Under the pieces are notes generated by a model. It made no database searches, was not told the DNA's origin, and saw nothing but the letters and a program-made list of their open reading frames with translations. Both the position numbers and the translations under genes were made by a program. A stretch of DNA of 60,044 bases, from NCBI RefSeq assembly GCF_000827885.1, contig NZ_JTKH01000001.1, forward strand, positions 1-60,044. Direction: 5' to 3'. Positions 50,608-60,044 of the stretch are shown piece after piece. The stretch's first letter is position 1. Every line of letters starts with the position of its first letter. Origin of the DNA: Vibrio renipiscarius. GTDB lineage: Bacteria; Pseudomonadota; Gammaproteobacteria; Enterobacterales; Vibrionaceae.

Positions 50608-51093
50608 TCAAAAAAACCATGGTTTAACCATGGTTAAAACTTCCGGGTACTTGGTTGTGGTGAAAATTTGATTCACCGTCCTACCATCTCCTGGGACAAT
50701 TAATTGGGGACATAGTTCATTAAGCGGTTGAATCACAAACCTAAATTTATAAATATCGTCTCGCGGTATTTGTGGCTGATGCGCAATGATCAACTCTCCG
50801 AATAGAATAATATCCAAATCTAACGTACGAGGTTCAAGCTTAGCGGCGTCTTCCTTGCGCCCCCACTTCAACTCTATTTTACGAAGGGCATGTGAAAATT
50901 CCGTGACGGCCAGATCCGTTTTCATTTCCACAACGAGATTGTAAAAAGGAGCACTGTCGAAACCAACCGCTTCACACTCGTAAATGGTAGAGATTTTTAA
51001 ATCCTCTCCAATCTGAGACAATTCGACAAGAGCGGCTTCAATGTGCTTATCTCGATCAATATTGGAGCCAACTCCAATATAAGTGGTGATCAT
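50608..51093 (-). CDS. folK: 2-Amino-4-hydroxy-6-hydroxymethyldihydropteridine pyrophosphokinase
   Basis: 161 aa. IGVGSNIDRDKHI opens the family; KWGRKEDAAKLEPRTLDLDIILFG carries the conserved DLDI Asp pair that binds Mg2+, and HPQIPRDD-like HQPQIPRDDIYKFRFV follows. Folate pathway, overlapping folB by 4 nt. Confidence 0.97.
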   Translation of the reverse strand: MITTYIGVGSNIDRDKHIEAALVELSQIGEDLKISTIYECEAVGFDSAPFYNLVVEMKTDLAVTEFSHALRKIELKWGRKEDAAKLEPRTLDLDIILFGELIIAHQPQIPRDDIYKFRFVIQPLNELCPQLIVPGDGRTVNQIFTTTKYPEVLTMVKPWFF

Positions 51094-51443
51094 AACTGTC
51101 CTCGTTCAATCACCACACCCACCCCTTTGGCTTGTGGTACCGCGCCCGGCTTCGTTAAGCGAATCTTGATCCATGGCACATTAAATTTCGACATCACCAA
51201 TTGCGCGACTTCTTCTGCAACACGTTCAACCAGTAAAAAGCGTCCATGAACAATATGATTGATCACAGCCGCACTCACTTGGGCATAGTCCAAAGCATCC
51301 GCGACATCATCACTCTTACCAGCAACGCGATTGTCATGTGCCATTTCTATATCCAGCACAAGTTTTTGCTTAATCTCTTGTTCCCAGTCGTAAGCACCAA
51401 TAGTGGTGATCACTTCAAGCTGTTCGATAAATACTTTGTCCAT
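51090..51443 (-). CDS. folB: Dihydroneopterin aldolase
   Basis: 117 aa, makes the FolK substrate. It opens VFIEQLEVITTIGAYDWEQ (catalytic Glu/Tyr region); the Lys motif RLTKPGAVPQAKGVGVVIER is at the C-terminus. Start codon of the folB-folK unit, divergent from plsY. Confidence 0.97.
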   Translation of the reverse strand: MDKVFIEQLEVITTIGAYDWEQEIKQKLVLDIEMAHDNRVAGKSDDVADALDYAQVSAAVINHIVHGRFLLVERVAEEVAQLVMSKFNVPWIKIRLTKPGAVPQAKGVGVVIERGQL

Positions 51444-51591
51444 TCTTCGTCACTTCCTATACAGGTCGGATACCCAATAAAGAGAAAAAATCGTACTATT
51501 TCGTCATCAACTACTTACTGTAAGTAGTGAGAGCACGATATGATATCAATTACTTGCACCGTAGACACTTTTTTCATCGAGTTGACTATTT

Positions 51592-52188
51592 ATGACGCCA
51601 TTAGCACTAGCCATGATCATTTTTGCCTATTTACTAGGTTCGATCTCTAGTGCCGTATTGATCTGTCGCATCTTACGCCTACCCGATCCTCGTAAAGTCG
51701 GATCAAACAATCCTGGAGCCACCAATGTTCTGCGCATCGGGGGGCGAAAGGCCGCTCTCTCTGTTTTATTGTGCGATATGCTCAAAGGCACTATCCCAGT
51801 CTGGGGCGGCTATTTACTAGAAATAGACCCACTCATTCTGGGTATCGTCGCTATTGCAGCCTGTTTAGGCCATATGTATCCGATCTTTTTCCATTTTTCT
51901 GGAGGCAAAGGGGTCGCGACGGCCTTAGGTGCGATCGCTCCGATCGGATTGGATCTAACCGCAATGGTGCTCATCACCTGGATCATTACCGCAGCGATCT
52001 TTCGGATTTCATCATTAGCCGCAATGGTCACCGTGTTGCTTGCCCCGATGTATACGTGGATAGTCAAACCGCAATATACCCTGCCCGTTGCTATGCTCTG
52101 CTGCTTGATCATTTTCCGTCATCATCAAAATATCCGTCGATTATTCGATGGCACAGAGCCTAAATTGGGTCGTAAGAAATTCAAATGA
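51592..52188 (+). CDS. plsY: Glycerol-3-phosphate acyltransferase PlsY
   Basis: 198 aa polytopic membrane enzyme using acyl-phosphate. Active-site loops are [19 protein letters not shown] (about 34-52), [20 protein letters not shown] (about 95-114) and the C-terminal [19 protein letters not shown]. First acylation of glycerol-3-phosphate in phospholipid synthesis. Monocistronic. Confidence 0.98.
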   Translation: MTPLALAMIIFAYLLGSISSAVLICRILRLPDPRKVGSNNPGATNVLRIGGRKAALSVLLCDMLKGTIPVWGGYLLEIDPLILGIVAIAACLGHMYPIFFHFSGGKGVATALGAIAPIGLDLTAMVLITWIITAAIFRISSLAAMVTVLLAPMYTWIVKPQYTLPVAMLCCLIIFRHHQNIRRLFDGTEPKLGRKKFK

Positions 52189-52218
52189 TACCGCTTATAA
52201 CCAGTAATTTATGAAATG

Positions 52219-52243
52219 AAAAAGGCCTCATCAGAGGCCTTTT
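52219..52243. terminator. Terminator between plsY and the hydrolase gene
   Basis: AAAAAGGCCTCATCAGAGGC and then CTTTTGG, serving plsY and, via the A tract, probably also the convergent hydrolase gene. Confidence 0.85.
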
Positions 52244-52266
52244 GGTATTTTTCGATCAGCATCACC

Positions 52267-53094
52267 TTAGTGCAATGCCTTACCCAAAAAATCACTTAAT
52301 AACGCGGTGACAAATTCAGGTTGCTCTAGATTGGAAATATGCCCTGCATTGGGGATTTGCACCAATTGCGCGCCATCAATGCAGTCTTGCATTAAATAGG
52401 ACTCAAGATAAGGGCGAGGATAATCGTCAGACCCAACCGCAATTAACGTCGGCAACGTAAAGTTCTCAAGTGCATCAATCAAATCACGGCGGCCAAAGAC
52501 CATGCGACCCACTTTAACGATCGCCTCAGCCTGCTGATCTTTAATTTGACGCAGAGACTGCTTAAACATCGTGACTAATTCCGGGTTCTCTTGCTCAGCA
52601 TTGCGTGCAAAAAACAGAGGCGCGACACTCTCAACAATCGATTCTGGAACATGCTTGACGGTATTAATCGTGTCTAACATGGCGAAATATTTTTTGTGTG
52701 CCACTTCTGGTTCTAGGCCAACAAAAGTATCCATCAGAGCAATCGCTCTCACTCTTTGTGGCGCTGCGGCCACCACTTCGGCTCCCCACATACCGCCCAT
52801 CGATAAGCCCACGATCGAAAATTGATCAACGCTGAGATGATCCATCAGGCTTAAGATCTGCTTGGCGTAATCTTGCAATGATCGTGTGGATTGTGGAGCA
52901 GGGTCAGATTCACCATGCGCCCAAAAGTCAGGCACAATACAGCGAAACGACTGGCTCAACTCTGCGATTTGTGGCGCCCACATTTGACTATCCCACAAAT
53001 AGCTGTGACCAAAGAGCACGACCGGGCCCTGGCCTACATCCAAATAAGCCATTTCTCGGCCATCAATTGCAAATTTATTCATGCCTTTATCCAT
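52267..53094 (-). CDS. Alpha/beta-fold hydrolase
   Basis: 275 aa. Nucleophile elbow GLSMGGMWG (Ser about 98), acid Asp in AVGSDDYPRP (about 222-223) and His in IPNAGHISNLEQPEF (about 252) make a complete triad. An N-terminal GHSYLWDS replaces the usual HGxP oxyanion loop. Similar to esterase, epoxide hydrolase and C-C hydrolase types; substrate not predictable. The start could be the Met at codon 5 (53082). Convergent with plsY. Confidence 0.85.
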   Translation of the reverse strand: MDKGMNKFAIDGREMAYLDVGQGPVVLFGHSYLWDSQMWAPQIAELSQSFRCIVPDFWAHGESDPAPQSTRSLQDYAKQILSLMDHLSVDQFSIVGLSMGGMWGAEVVAAAPQRVRAIALMDTFVGLEPEVAHKKYFAMLDTINTVKHVPESIVESVAPLFFARNAEQENPELVTMFKQSLRQIKDQQAEAIVKVGRMVFGRRDLIDALENFTLPTLIAVGSDDYPRPYLESYLMQDCIDGAQLVQIPNAGHISNLEQPEFVTALLSDFLGKALH

Positions 53095-53199
53095 TATTTC
53101 GCTGTCCTATCATTGGCTTATATTTATCCATGATTTCATTGCCGTGGCAACCCGCCATGCTCGAATACTCCCCGCCCCGACTTGGAGAAAAAAGAGGGA

Positions 53200-53226
53200 A
53201 AAAAAAGGCCGCTATTAAAGCGACCT
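53200..53226 (-). terminator. Terminator of tsaD
   Basis: The minus strand reads AGGTCGCTTTAATAGCGGCC followed by eight T residues, about 70 nt after the tsaD stop. Confidence 0.85.
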
Positions 53227-53297
53227 CAATTCAAGTTCATCCATTACGCGATGGTTCTATGTCATTGGTTTATGTCATAGATTCTATGCGTTAGGAT

Positions 53298-54314
53298 CTA
53301 TGCGATAGGTTCGAGTTGGTCAATTGGCCAACGCGGCTTCGCTTCAACAGAAAGATCCGTCGCTTCACTGTTCTTCAAACGCTGCATACCAGCATAAGCG
53401 ATCATTGCACCATTATCGGTACAGAACTCGGTGCGCGGGTAATAGATTTCGCCACCAATTTTTTGCGCTAACTTACCAAGTTCGGCACGTAAGCGCTTGT
53501 TCGCACTCACACCACCCGCGATAACGATGCGTTTAAATCCCGTTTGATCCAATGCACGTTTACATTTGATCACCAAGGTGGCACACACCGCCTCTTCAAA
53601 TGCCAAAGCGATATCCGCGCGAGTTTGATCGTCATCACCATTGGCTGCAATGGTATTCGCCGTGAACGTTTTTAGACCCGAGAAACTCATATCGAGTCCC
53701 GGAACATTGGTCATTGGGCGTGGGAACTTAAAACGACCCGGAGTGCCCTTCTCTGCCAGCTTAGACAGCAGTGGCCCACCTGGGTAATCTAGCCCCATCA
53801 GTTTCGCCGTTTTGTCGAACGCTTCGCCTGCCGCATCATCGACCGACTCGCCTAGAATTTTGTACTCACCGATGCCCTTCACTTCAACCATCATTGAGTG
53901 GCCACCAGAAACCAAGACCGCCACAAATGGGAATGGAGGCGGATTGTCTTCCAGCATAGGGGCAAGTAAGTGGCCTTCCATATGATGAACCGCAACCGCA
54001 GGAATATTCCACGCGTAAGCGAGGCTACGACCGATCGTTGCGCCCACAAGCAGTGCACCAGCAAGGCCAGGACCTGCGGTATACGCAATACCATCGATAT
54101 CTTTCGGGGTAAGGTTCACTTCCGCCATTGCCGCTTTAATCAGTGGAATGGTTTTTTTAACATGATCACGAGAAGCCAGTTCAGGCACGACACCGCCGTA
54201 ATCGGCATGCAATTTTACCTGACTGTAAAGTTGGTGAGAAAGCAGACCCTTCTCATCATCATAAATGGCAATGCCTGTCTCATCACAAGAGGTTTCGATA
54301 CCGATAATACGCAT
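53298..54314 (-). CDS. tsaD: tRNA N6-adenosine threonylcarbamoyltransferase TsaD
   Basis: 338 aa ASKHA-fold protein that transfers threonylcarbamoyl to A37 with TsaB/TsaE. Metal ligands His111 and His115 in [21 protein letters not shown] opens the family, and [12 protein letters not shown] and [18 protein letters not shown] are conserved. Divergent from rpsU, as in E. coli. Confidence 0.98.
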   Translation of the reverse strand: MRIIGIETSCDETGIAIYDDEKGLLSHQLYSQVKLHADYGGVVPELASRDHVKKTIPLIKAAMAEVNLTPKDIDGIAYTAGPGLAGALLVGATIGRSLAYAWNIPAVAVHHMEGHLLAPMLEDNPPPFPFVAVLVSGGHSMMVEVKGIGEYKILGESVDDAAGEAFDKTAKLMGLDYPGGPLLSKLAEKGTPGRFKFPRPMTNVPGLDMSFSGLKTFTANTIAANGDDDQTRADIALAFEEAVCATLVIKCKRALDQTGFKRIVIAGGVSANKRLRAELGKLAQKIGGEIYYPRTEFCTDNGAMIAYAGMQRLKNSEATDLSVEAKPRWPIDQLEPIA

Positions 54315-54794
54315 GGTTAACTCGGAGGGCTTCTGTTGACTATTTCAAATTAACGTCAATCTTACCTCGCCTTGCCGCTGCAAACAAATATTGTCCTCGT
54401 CAACGTCCCCCATGCTTCAACAGGAGAATACGCGCCGAAGACGCCCTTAAAGCAAGAGAATCCCCCCATAAGCGGGCTGAATAACGAGAATTTCGTCAAT
54501 AAATACGCGGAATTACCTTCCTAGCAATCCAAGGCTAAACTTAATCATCAAGGTTAATTTTTTGATTTAGACATGTTAAGCAATTAAATTACCACCTTGC
54601 CCATAATCCACCGGTATCTCAATCAAACTATACCTTGGCGCCGCATGGATATATACTCGACAAAATGCTTTACAAAGCTATTGTGATCGGATTAAAATTC
54701 CGCACCATTTTTGATCAAGCTGGTTATAGACCGAACAGCGTTGTTTGGACTTTCGATACCAGCATTAACGAATAACCCCTGAGGTGAAAGGCAT
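54315..54794. other. tsaD-rpsU divergent intergenic region
   Basis: 480 nt without a credible gene. It contains the rpsU promoter (54669-54698) and must hold the tsaD promoter. The E. coli counterpart carries a LexA box; I searched for CTGT-N8-ACAG here and did not find one. Confidence 0.6.
54669..54698 (+). promoter_or_regulatory. Promoter of the rpsU-yqeY-dnaG-rpoD operon
   Basis: -35 TTTACA (54669-54674), 18-nt spacer, -10 TAAAAT (54693-54698), with a GC-containing discriminator, about 90 nt upstream of rpsU. Confidence 0.55.
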
Positions 54795-55010
54795 ATGCCA
54801 GTAGTTAAAGTACGTGAAAACGAACCGTTCGACGTTGCACTACGTCGTTTCAAGCGCTCTTGCGAAAAAGCAGGTATCCTTTCTGAAGTGCGTCGTCGTG
54901 AGCACTACGAAAAACCAACTACAGTTCGCAAACGCGCTAAAGCAGCAGCTCAAAAGCGTCACGCTAAGAAGCTAGCTCGCGAAAACGCTCGTCGCGTTCG
55001 CCTGTACTAA
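54795..55010 (+). CDS. rpsU: 30S ribosomal protein S21
   Basis: 71 aa, highly basic C-terminus ([20 protein letters not shown]). [20 protein letters not shown] is the universal opening. First gene of the macromolecular-synthesis operon, with a strong GAGGTGAAAGG site. Confidence 0.99.
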
Positions 55011-55035
55011 TAACTAAGTCCAATAGGAACTAGTT

Positions 55036-55479
55036 ATGGCTCTCATTGATACTCTCAAAGATGAGCAAAAATTAGCGATGAAAGCCAAGGATAAATTACG
55101 CCTTGGCACTATTCGTTTAGCCTTAGCAGCTATTAAGCAACGTGAAGTTGACGAGCAGATCACTCTGAACGACGACGACATTCTTGCCGTGCTGACTAAA
55201 ATGGTTAAACAACGTCGCGATTCTGTTGCTCAATATGAATCTGCAGGTCGTCAAGACTTAGCAGACGTGGAAAGCGCTGAAATTACAGTACTTGAGGATT
55301 TTATGCCTCAACCGTTAACTGATGAAGAAGTTGCGCAGCTTATTGAAGCGGCGATGATTGAATCAGGTGCAACGGGCATGCAAGACATGGGTAATGTAAT
55401 GGGCGTTCTTAAACCACAAATTCAAGGGCGTGCAGATATGGGCAAAGTAAGTGGTTTAGTTCGCGCTAAACTGGCTTAA
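55036..55479 (+). CDS. YqeY/GatB-domain protein
   Basis: 147 aa. It opens LIDTLKDEQKLAMKAKDKLRLGTIRL and ends with ATGMQDMGNVMGVLKPQIQG, the YqeY family pattern related to the GatB tail domain that touches tRNA. There is no catalytic site and the role is not established. It is placed between rpsU and dnaG as in other vibrios, 25 nt after rpsU. Confidence 0.93.
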   Translation: MALIDTLKDEQKLAMKAKDKLRLGTIRLALAAIKQREVDEQITLNDDDILAVLTKMVKQRRDSVAQYESAGRQDLADVESAEITVLEDFMPQPLTDEEVAQLIEAAMIESGATGMQDMGNVMGVLKPQIQGRADMGKVSGLVRAKLA

Positions 55480-55499
55480 TTGCCCAACCCTATTGCAAC

Positions 55500-55536
55500 G
55501 AGCCGTGCATTCCACTGGATAGCACGGCTTGTTTGT
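55500..55536 (+). terminator. Internal terminator or attenuator before dnaG
   Basis: AGCCGTGCATTCCACTGGAT and then AGCACGGCTTGTTTGT. A leaky terminator upstream of dnaG is known in E. coli and keeps primase low relative to S21; this hairpin, with an imperfect T-tract, fits that role. Confidence 0.7.
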
Positions 55537-55625
55537 ATCTGAATGCATGAAATAATAGACCGCTTCTGCGATACTAGATTGCGCACTTTATCCGTTCGAT
55601 TCTCTTTTCTTTTTTGTTAGGTTTT

Positions 55626-57383
55626 ATGGCTGGACACATCCCACGCAGTTTTATTGATGATCTCCTAGCTCGACTTGATATTGTCGATATCATTGACGCA
55701 CGTGTGAAACTTAAGAAAAAAGGCAAGAACTACGGCGCTTGTTGCCCCTTCCATAACGAGAAAACCCCTTCCTTTAGCGTGAGCCAAGAAAAGCAGTTTT
55801 ATCACTGTTTTGGCTGCGGTGCGCATGGTAATGCCATCGACTTCATGATGGAGTATGAACGACTAGAGTTTGTTGAATCGATAGAAGAGCTCGCCTCTTT
55901 TGTCGGTCTTGATGTGCCACGTGAGCAACGTCAAGGGGGCGGTTCTCGTCACGATCAACCTCAAGCAAGCAGCGATCAAAAGCGATCACTTTATGATCTT
56001 CTGGGTGGCATTGGTCAGTTTTATCGTGACCAGCTCAAACAGCCAAGCAGTAAGATCGCGATTGATTATCTAAAAGATCGTGGGCTTTCCGGTGAAATCG
56101 TTCAAAAATTTGGCATCGGCTATATCGCAGATGAATGGGATTTAGTCCGTAAAAACTTCGGCCAACAGAAAAATACGCAAGATATGCTGGTTTCTGGTGG
56201 CATGCTGATCGAAAACGACAAAGGCAATCGCTATGATCGTTTCCGCGGCCGAGTGATGTTTCCGATCCGAGATCGTCGTGGACGTGTGATTGGATTTGGT
56301 GGCCGCGTGATTGGCGAAGGCACCCCTAAATACCTCAACTCCCCGGAAACCCCTGTATTCCATAAAGGCAAAGAACTGTATGGTCTTTATGAAGTTTTAC
56401 AGGCATATCGTGAACCACCTCGAATCCTTGTCGTAGAAGGCTATATGGATGTGGTCGCTTTAGCGCAATATGGCGTCGACTATTCGGTCGCCTCGCTTGG
56501 CACCTCGACGACCGGTGATCACATTCAGATGTTGTTCCGTCAGACGAATACCGTCGTCTGTTGTTACGATGGTGACCGAGCAGGTAAAGAAGCCGCTTGG
56601 CGCGCGCTCGAAAATGCACTTCAATACCTTAAGACAGGTAATACATTGAAGTTTCTTTTCCTGCCCGACGGTGAAGACCCAGACAGCTACGTTCGTAAGT
56701 TTGGTAAAACCGCTTTTGAACAACAGATTGAACAAGCGACGCCACTATCAAACTATCTGTTTGATAACCTCATTGAACTTCACCAAATTAATTTGGGGAA
56801 CAATGAAGGTAAATCCGCGCTAAGAGCGTACGCTAGCGCCTTGATAGAAAAAATTCCTGATCCATATTTTCAGGAATTGCTCGAGAAAATGCTGGATGAA
56901 CGCACGGGGTTTGATAACCGCTTACGTCAGCCTCGAAGAAAAAGCAATGAAGCTAGACCTCAGCCGCACAAAGAGATCAAGCGCACACCGATGCGCGAAG
57001 TCATCGCTTTGCTAATTCAAAATCCGAGCTATGCTGAAATGGTACCGGATCTCAGTAGCGTGAAAGATCTCCAGGTTCCAGGGTTAAGTTTATTCATTGG
57101 CGTGCTTGAATATTGTCAATCACACCCCCATATAAACACAGGCCAATTGCTTGAGCATTGGCGAGATAGTAGCCACAGCGCTCTATTGTCACGTCTCGCG
57201 GGATGGCAAATCCCCCTCGTTGACGACAATGAAAAAGATATATTTTTAGATTCATTGGATAAAGTCATATCCCAGTGCGTCGAAAAGCAAATTGAAAATC
57301 TGCAAGCCAAAGAAAGAAGCATCGGTTTATCAGCCGAAGAGAAAAGGGAGCTACTAGCGTTAATGCTAGATTTAAAAGCGTAA
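55626..57383 (+). CDS. dnaG: DNA primase
   Basis: 585 aa from the ATG at 55626, which matches the E. coli start MAG-IPR and has AGG 5 nt upstream; an in-frame start 12 nt earlier is not needed. N-terminal zinc finger Cys40, His43, Cys61, Cys64. TOPRIM core with EGYMDVVAL (about 265-273) and CYDGDRAGKEAA. C-terminal DnaB-binding domain. Confidence 0.98.
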   Translation: MAGHIPRSFIDDLLARLDIVDIIDARVKLKKKGKNYGACCPFHNEKTPSFSVSQEKQFYHCFGCGAHGNAIDFMMEYERLEFVESIEELASFVGLDVPREQRQGGGSRHDQPQASSDQKRSLYDLLGGIGQFYRDQLKQPSSKIAIDYLKDRGLSGEIVQKFGIGYIADEWDLVRKNFGQQKNTQDMLVSGGMLIENDKGNRYDRFRGRVMFPIRDRRGRVIGFGGRVIGEGTPKYLNSPETPVFHKGKELYGLYEVLQAYREPPRILVVEGYMDVVALAQYGVDYSVASLGTSTTGDHIQMLFRQTNTVVCCYDGDRAGKEAAWRALENALQYLKTGNTLKFLFLPDGEDPDSYVRKFGKTAFEQQIEQATPLSNYLFDNLIELHQINLGNNEGKSALRAYASALIEKIPDPYFQELLEKMLDERTGFDNRLRQPRRKSNEARPQPHKEIKRTPMREVIALLIQNPSYAEMVPDLSSVKDLQVPGLSLFIGVLEYCQSHPHINTGQLLEHWRDSSHSALLSRLAGWQIPLVDDNEKDIFLDSLDKVISQCVEKQIENLQAKERSIGLSAEEKRELLALMLDLKA

Positions 57384-57481
57384 CCCTGTTTGATTAGGCA
57401 GCAAACAATTAATTTGTTAACATGTATGGTTTGCATATCGCATACTAATTCCTTCACCAGATACTAAGTTGGATACCGTCT

Positions 57482-59335
57482 ATGGATCAAAATCCGCAGT
57501 CACAGCTAAAACAACTTGTCATTAAAGGCAAGGAACAAGGCTATCTGACCTACGCAGAAGTTAACGACCACCTGCCTGCAGAAATCGTAGATTCTGAGCA
57601 GGTTGAAGACATCATTCAGATGATCAATGACATGGGTATTCGAGTGGTGGAAACTGCTCCGGATGCTGATGATCTTGCTCTGAACGATGATGATGCTATT
57701 ACCGATGAAGACGCAGCAGAAGCTGCGGCAGCCGCACTTTCAAGTGTTGAAAGTGAAATTGGCCGTACAACCGACCCAGTACGCATGTACATGCGCGAAA
57801 TGGGTACTGTTGAGCTACTGACTCGCGAAGGCGAAATCGACATTGCTAAACGCATTGAAGATGGCATCAATCAAGTTCAAAATGCCGTAGCAGAATACCC
57901 AGGTACAATCCCTTACATCCTTGAACAGTTTGACCGAATCCAAGCTGAAGAGCTTCGTCTTACTGACTTGATCACCGGTTTTGTCGATCCTGATTCAGAT
58001 GAAACAGCGGCTCCAACTGCAACGCATATCGGTTCAGAACTTGCTGAAACTGATCTTGAAGATGAAGATCTTGAAGAAGAAGAAGACGGCGATGACGATG
58101 CAGAGGAAGAAGAAGCTGATACTGGCATCGATCCTGAACTTGCACTAGAGAAGTTTACTGCTCTACGTAACACGTTCCAAGATCACCAATTAGCGGTTAA
58201 TGAACACGGTCACGACAGCTCACAAGCAAAAGATGCTCATGCGCATGTTATTGACGTATTCAAAGAATTCCGTCTAACACCAAAGCAATTTGACTACCTA
58301 GTTGAAGAGCTACGTACTTCAATGGAACGCGTTCGTACTCAAGAACGTCTGATCATGAAGGCAACGGTTGAATACGGCAAAATGCCGAAGAAATCATTCA
58401 TCACGCTATTTACTGGCAACGAATCAAGCAATGCTTGGTTAGATGAAGTTCTTGCATCTGATAAACCGTACGCAGACAAAATCAAACAAAGCGAAGAAGA
58501 TATTCGTCGCTCTATCTTAAAGCTAAAAATCATCGAAGAAGAGACTTCTTTGACGGTTCAAAGCATCAAAGATATCAGCCGTCGTATGTCTATCGGTGAA
58601 GCGAAAGCTCGTCGTGCGAAGAAAGAGATGGTTGAGGCGAACTTACGTCTAGTTATCTCGATTGCGAAGAAATACACCAACCGTGGTCTACAATTCTTGG
58701 ATTTGATCCAAGAAGGTAACATCGGTCTGATGAAAGCGGTTGATAAGTTTGAATACCGCCGTGGTTACAAGTTCTCGACTTACGCGACTTGGTGGATTCG
58801 TCAGGCGATCACTCGTTCTATCGCTGACCAAGCACGTACGATTCGTATTCCGGTTCACATGATCGAAACGATCAACAAACTAAACCGCATCTCTCGTCAA
58901 ATGCTACAAGAGATGGGTCGTGAACCACTGCCGGAAGAATTGGCTGAACGCATGCAAATGCCGGAAGACAAGATCCGTAAAGTACTGAAGATCGCGAAAG
59001 AGCCTATCTCAATGGAAACGCCTATCGGTGACGACGAAGATTCGCACCTAGGTGACTTCATTGAAGATACCACGCTTGAGCTTCCTCTTGATTCAGCAAC
59101 GGCGACAAGCCTACGTGCTGCAACGAAGGATGTACTTGCTGGTCTAACGCCTCGTGAAGCGAAAGTACTGCGTATGCGTTTCGGTATCGATATGAACACT
59201 GACCACACTCTAGAAGAAGTGGGTAAGCAGTTCGACGTAACCCGTGAACGTATCCGTCAGATCGAAGCGAAAGCACTGCGTAAACTACGTCACCCAAGCC
59301 GCTCAGAAACTCTGCGCAGCTTCCTTGACGAGTAA
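57482..59335 (+). CDS. rpoD: Primary sigma factor RpoD
   Basis: 617 aa. Region 1.1 (about 1-85). A non-conserved insert with an acidic run, mostly Glu and Asp (about 190-215). Region 2 with [20 protein letters not shown] (the -10 reading helix), region 3, and region 4 with [20 protein letters not shown]. All regions are intact, in contrast to rpoS at 43.7 kb. Confidence 0.99.
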   Translation: MDQNPQSQLKQLVIKGKEQGYLTYAEVNDHLPAEIVDSEQVEDIIQMINDMGIRVVETAPDADDLALNDDDAITDEDAAEAAAAALSSVESEIGRTTDPVRMYMREMGTVELLTREGEIDIAKRIEDGINQVQNAVAEYPGTIPYILEQFDRIQAEELRLTDLITGFVDPDSDETAAPTATHIGSELAETDLEDEDLEEEEDGDDDAEEEEADTGIDPELALEKFTALRNTFQDHQLAVNEHGHDSSQAKDAHAHVIDVFKEFRLTPKQFDYLVEELRTSMERVRTQERLIMKATVEYGKMPKKSFITLFTGNESSNAWLDEVLASDKPYADKIKQSEEDIRRSILKLKIIEEETSLTVQSIKDISRRMSIGEAKARRAKKEMVEANLRLVISIAKKYTNRGLQFLDLIQEGNIGLMKAVDKFEYRRGYKFSTYATWWIRQAITRSIADQARTIRIPVHMIETINKLNRISRQMLQEMGREPLPEELAERMQMPEDKIRKVLKIAKEPISMETPIGDDEDSHLGDFIEDTTLELPLDSATATSLRAATKDVLAGLTPREAKVLRMRFGIDMNTDHTLEEVGKQFDVTRERIRQIEAKALRKLRHPSRSETLRSFLDE

Positions 59336-59350
59336 TTCGTAAGCGATTAG

Positions 59351-59382
59351 AAAAAAAGGTGAGCTCTGGCTCACCTTTTTTG
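59351..59382 (+). terminator. Terminator of rpoD
   Basis: AAAAAAAGGTGAGCTCTGGC and then TCACCTTTTTTG, 15 nt after the rpoD stop. Confidence 0.93.
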
Positions 59383-59436
59383 TATCTAGTGAGTTTAACT
59401 GAATAAAAACTAAACGGAATTACCCCCCTCCGTGGC

Positions 59437-59465
59437 TAGACACTCCAAGGCGCTTCCCCTATAAT
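59437..59465 (+). promoter_or_regulatory. Promoter of tRNA-Ile2
   Basis: -35 TAGACA (59437-59442), 17-nt spacer, -10 TATAAT (59460-59465), 14 nt before the tRNA. Confidence 0.75.
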
Positions 59466-59479
59466 CGTTCACCTAATTC

Positions 59480-59555
59480 GGCCCCTTAGCTCAGTGGTTA
59501 GAGCAGTCGACTCATAATCGATTGGTCATGTGTTCAAGTCACATAGGGGCCACCA
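59480..59555 (+). tRNA. tRNA-Ile2(CAT), lysidine-modified type
   Basis: 76 nt with CCA. The anticodon loop CTCATAA gives CAT. The body GGCCCCTTAGCTCAGTGG and the acceptor match E. coli ileX rather than initiator or elongator tRNA-Met. C34 should be changed to lysidine by TilS so that it reads AUA. It follows rpoD, the same neighbourhood as E. coli ileX. Confidence 0.93.
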
Positions 59556-59564
59556 ATTCTTGAT

Positions 59565-59600
59565 AAGGCGTATGGAGAAATTCATGCGCCTTTATCTTTT
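59565..59600 (+). terminator. Terminator of tRNA-Ile2
   Basis: AAGGCGTATG, 8-nt loop, CATGCGCCTT and then TATCTTTT. It starts 10 nt after the tRNA. Confidence 0.8.
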
Positions 59601-60044
59601 CTAGTCCGGTCTATATCCGGTCCGCAATGACTTCCTGTTAGTTCTAGTTCATCGGCTTAACCGAACCTCTCCACGTAGTCACTACAGAACCACATTTCCA
59701 ATCTCAAGCTGAATCCCGCCAACAGAACCCTCATTCATCTGTCTGAGTGTAACCTAGGCCCATTGATGCAATCTAACACCATTCCCGGACCACAGAAAAA
59801 CTCGCCGCCTGAACCAACAAAAATATAACCAACATTCCTGTCCACTAGGTCCAGTTATTAATATATAAATGATTTAGATACCGAGTTCAGTGAGGGAATG
59901 ACCACCCATGATCCAAAAGCTAATGAAGCTGACAGTTCAGGGGAAAACAGCATTCTAATGACCAATTACCATATCAGGGTAATTGGTCTGTTTTATCGTA
60001 AAGCCATTCACCTAGAACCACCTCAGCCTCACTCTCAGGGCTAG
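59601..60044. other. Region right of tRNA-Ile2 with no recognised gene
   Basis: No convincing ORF. The stretch has stop codons in all frames and no Shine-Dalgarno of note. It contains a direct repeat (TCCGGTC twice near 59606-59622) and a strong terminator-like hairpin at 59960-59995. Confidence 0.5.
59960..59995 (+). terminator. Strong terminator-like hairpin without an obvious gene
   Basis: GACCAATTACC, 7-nt loop ATATCAG, then GGTAATTGGTC: 11 bp, perfect, followed by TGTTTT. No gene on the plus strand precedes it, so it may end a small RNA or be a remnant. Confidence 0.7.

Noticed and set aside
54315..54794. LexA box ahead of rpsU, as in E. coli
   Set aside because: No CTGT-N8-ACAG match was found between tsaD and rpsU.
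57913..58173. Ser-rich minus-strand ORF inside rpoD
   Set aside because: It is the antisense of the acidic Glu/Asp-rich run of RpoD; a compositional shadow.
59898..60044. A 48-codon plus-strand ORF ending exactly at the window edge
   Set aside because: No usable Shine-Dalgarno spacing, the strong terminator hairpin lies inside it, and no recognisable protein pattern. The match of stop codon and window end is chance.

Overview
The window is a chromosome segment of a Vibrio (Gammaproteobacteria, Vibrionaceae); I do not assign a species. The evidence is a set of gene neighbourhoods typical of the genus: gshA-luxS, the oadGAB sodium pump beside a tRNA-Arg/tRNA-Ser array and csrA-lysC-alaS-recA, the chitin-type pilABCD cluster, nlpD-pcm-surE-truD-ispF-ispD-ftsB, and the macromolecular-synthesis operon rpsU-yqeY-dnaG-rpoD followed by tRNA-Ile2. 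Nearly all of it is core genome. I see no insertion sequence, prophage, integron or CRISPR array.

Layout. 1-900: the 5' end of a 16S rRNA gene on the minus strand with boxA/boxB leader and tandem promoters. 1.2-8.6 kb: the most accessory stretch, with a VOC-fold protein, a trypsin-like secreted protein, the Mn exporter mntP, an unrecognised membrane protein, and a run of three lipoproteins (LPP20-like, CsgG/FlgT-like, LPP20-like) followed by an MltC-like lytic transglycosylase. 9-20.4 kb: tRNA-Leu(CAA), an RDD membrane protein, gshA/SLT-lipoprotein/luxS, an M16 peptidase, a YqaA protein, a quinone-oxidoreductase-like protein and oadGAB. 20.8-31.1 kb: six tRNA-Arg(ACG) and two tRNA-Ser(GCT), csrA, lysC, alaS, recA (LexA box inside its promoter), pncC and mutS. 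31.3-37.3 kb: pilABCD-coaE-zapD-yacG. 37.6-43.6 kb: rpsP-rimM-trmD-rplS, ffh, ypjD and a CorB-like protein. 43.7-49.7 kb: rpoS through ftsB. 49.8-59.6 kb: uppP, folK, folB, plsY, an alpha/beta hydrolase, tsaD, rpsU-yqeY-dnaG-rpoD and tRNA-Ile2(CAT).

The strongest unusual observation is that rpoS carries an in-frame amber codon at codon 243 of 327. The 84 codons beyond it are intact and still encode all of sigma region 4, so the stationary-phase sigma factor is predicted to be truncated by one point mutation. Two order anomalies stand out against other vibrios as I remember them: the pilA-to-corB block lies between mutS and rpoS, which are usually neighbours, and recX is absent between recA and alaS. 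The lipoprotein/transglycosylase cluster at 4.4-8.5 kb, which resembles flagellar H-ring proteins but has no flagellar genes around it, is the best candidate here for an uncharacterised envelope system.

Most genes are housekeeping: translation (rRNA, tRNAs, rpsP, rplS, rpsU, alaS, trmD, truD, rimM, tsaD), replication and repair (dnaG, recA, mutS), sigma factors (rpoD, rpoS), envelope and isoprenoid synthesis (uppP, ispD, ispF, plsY), division (ftsB, zapD, nlpD), cofactors (folB, folK, coaE, pncC, gshA), quorum sensing (luxS) and competence/chitin pili (pilABCD).
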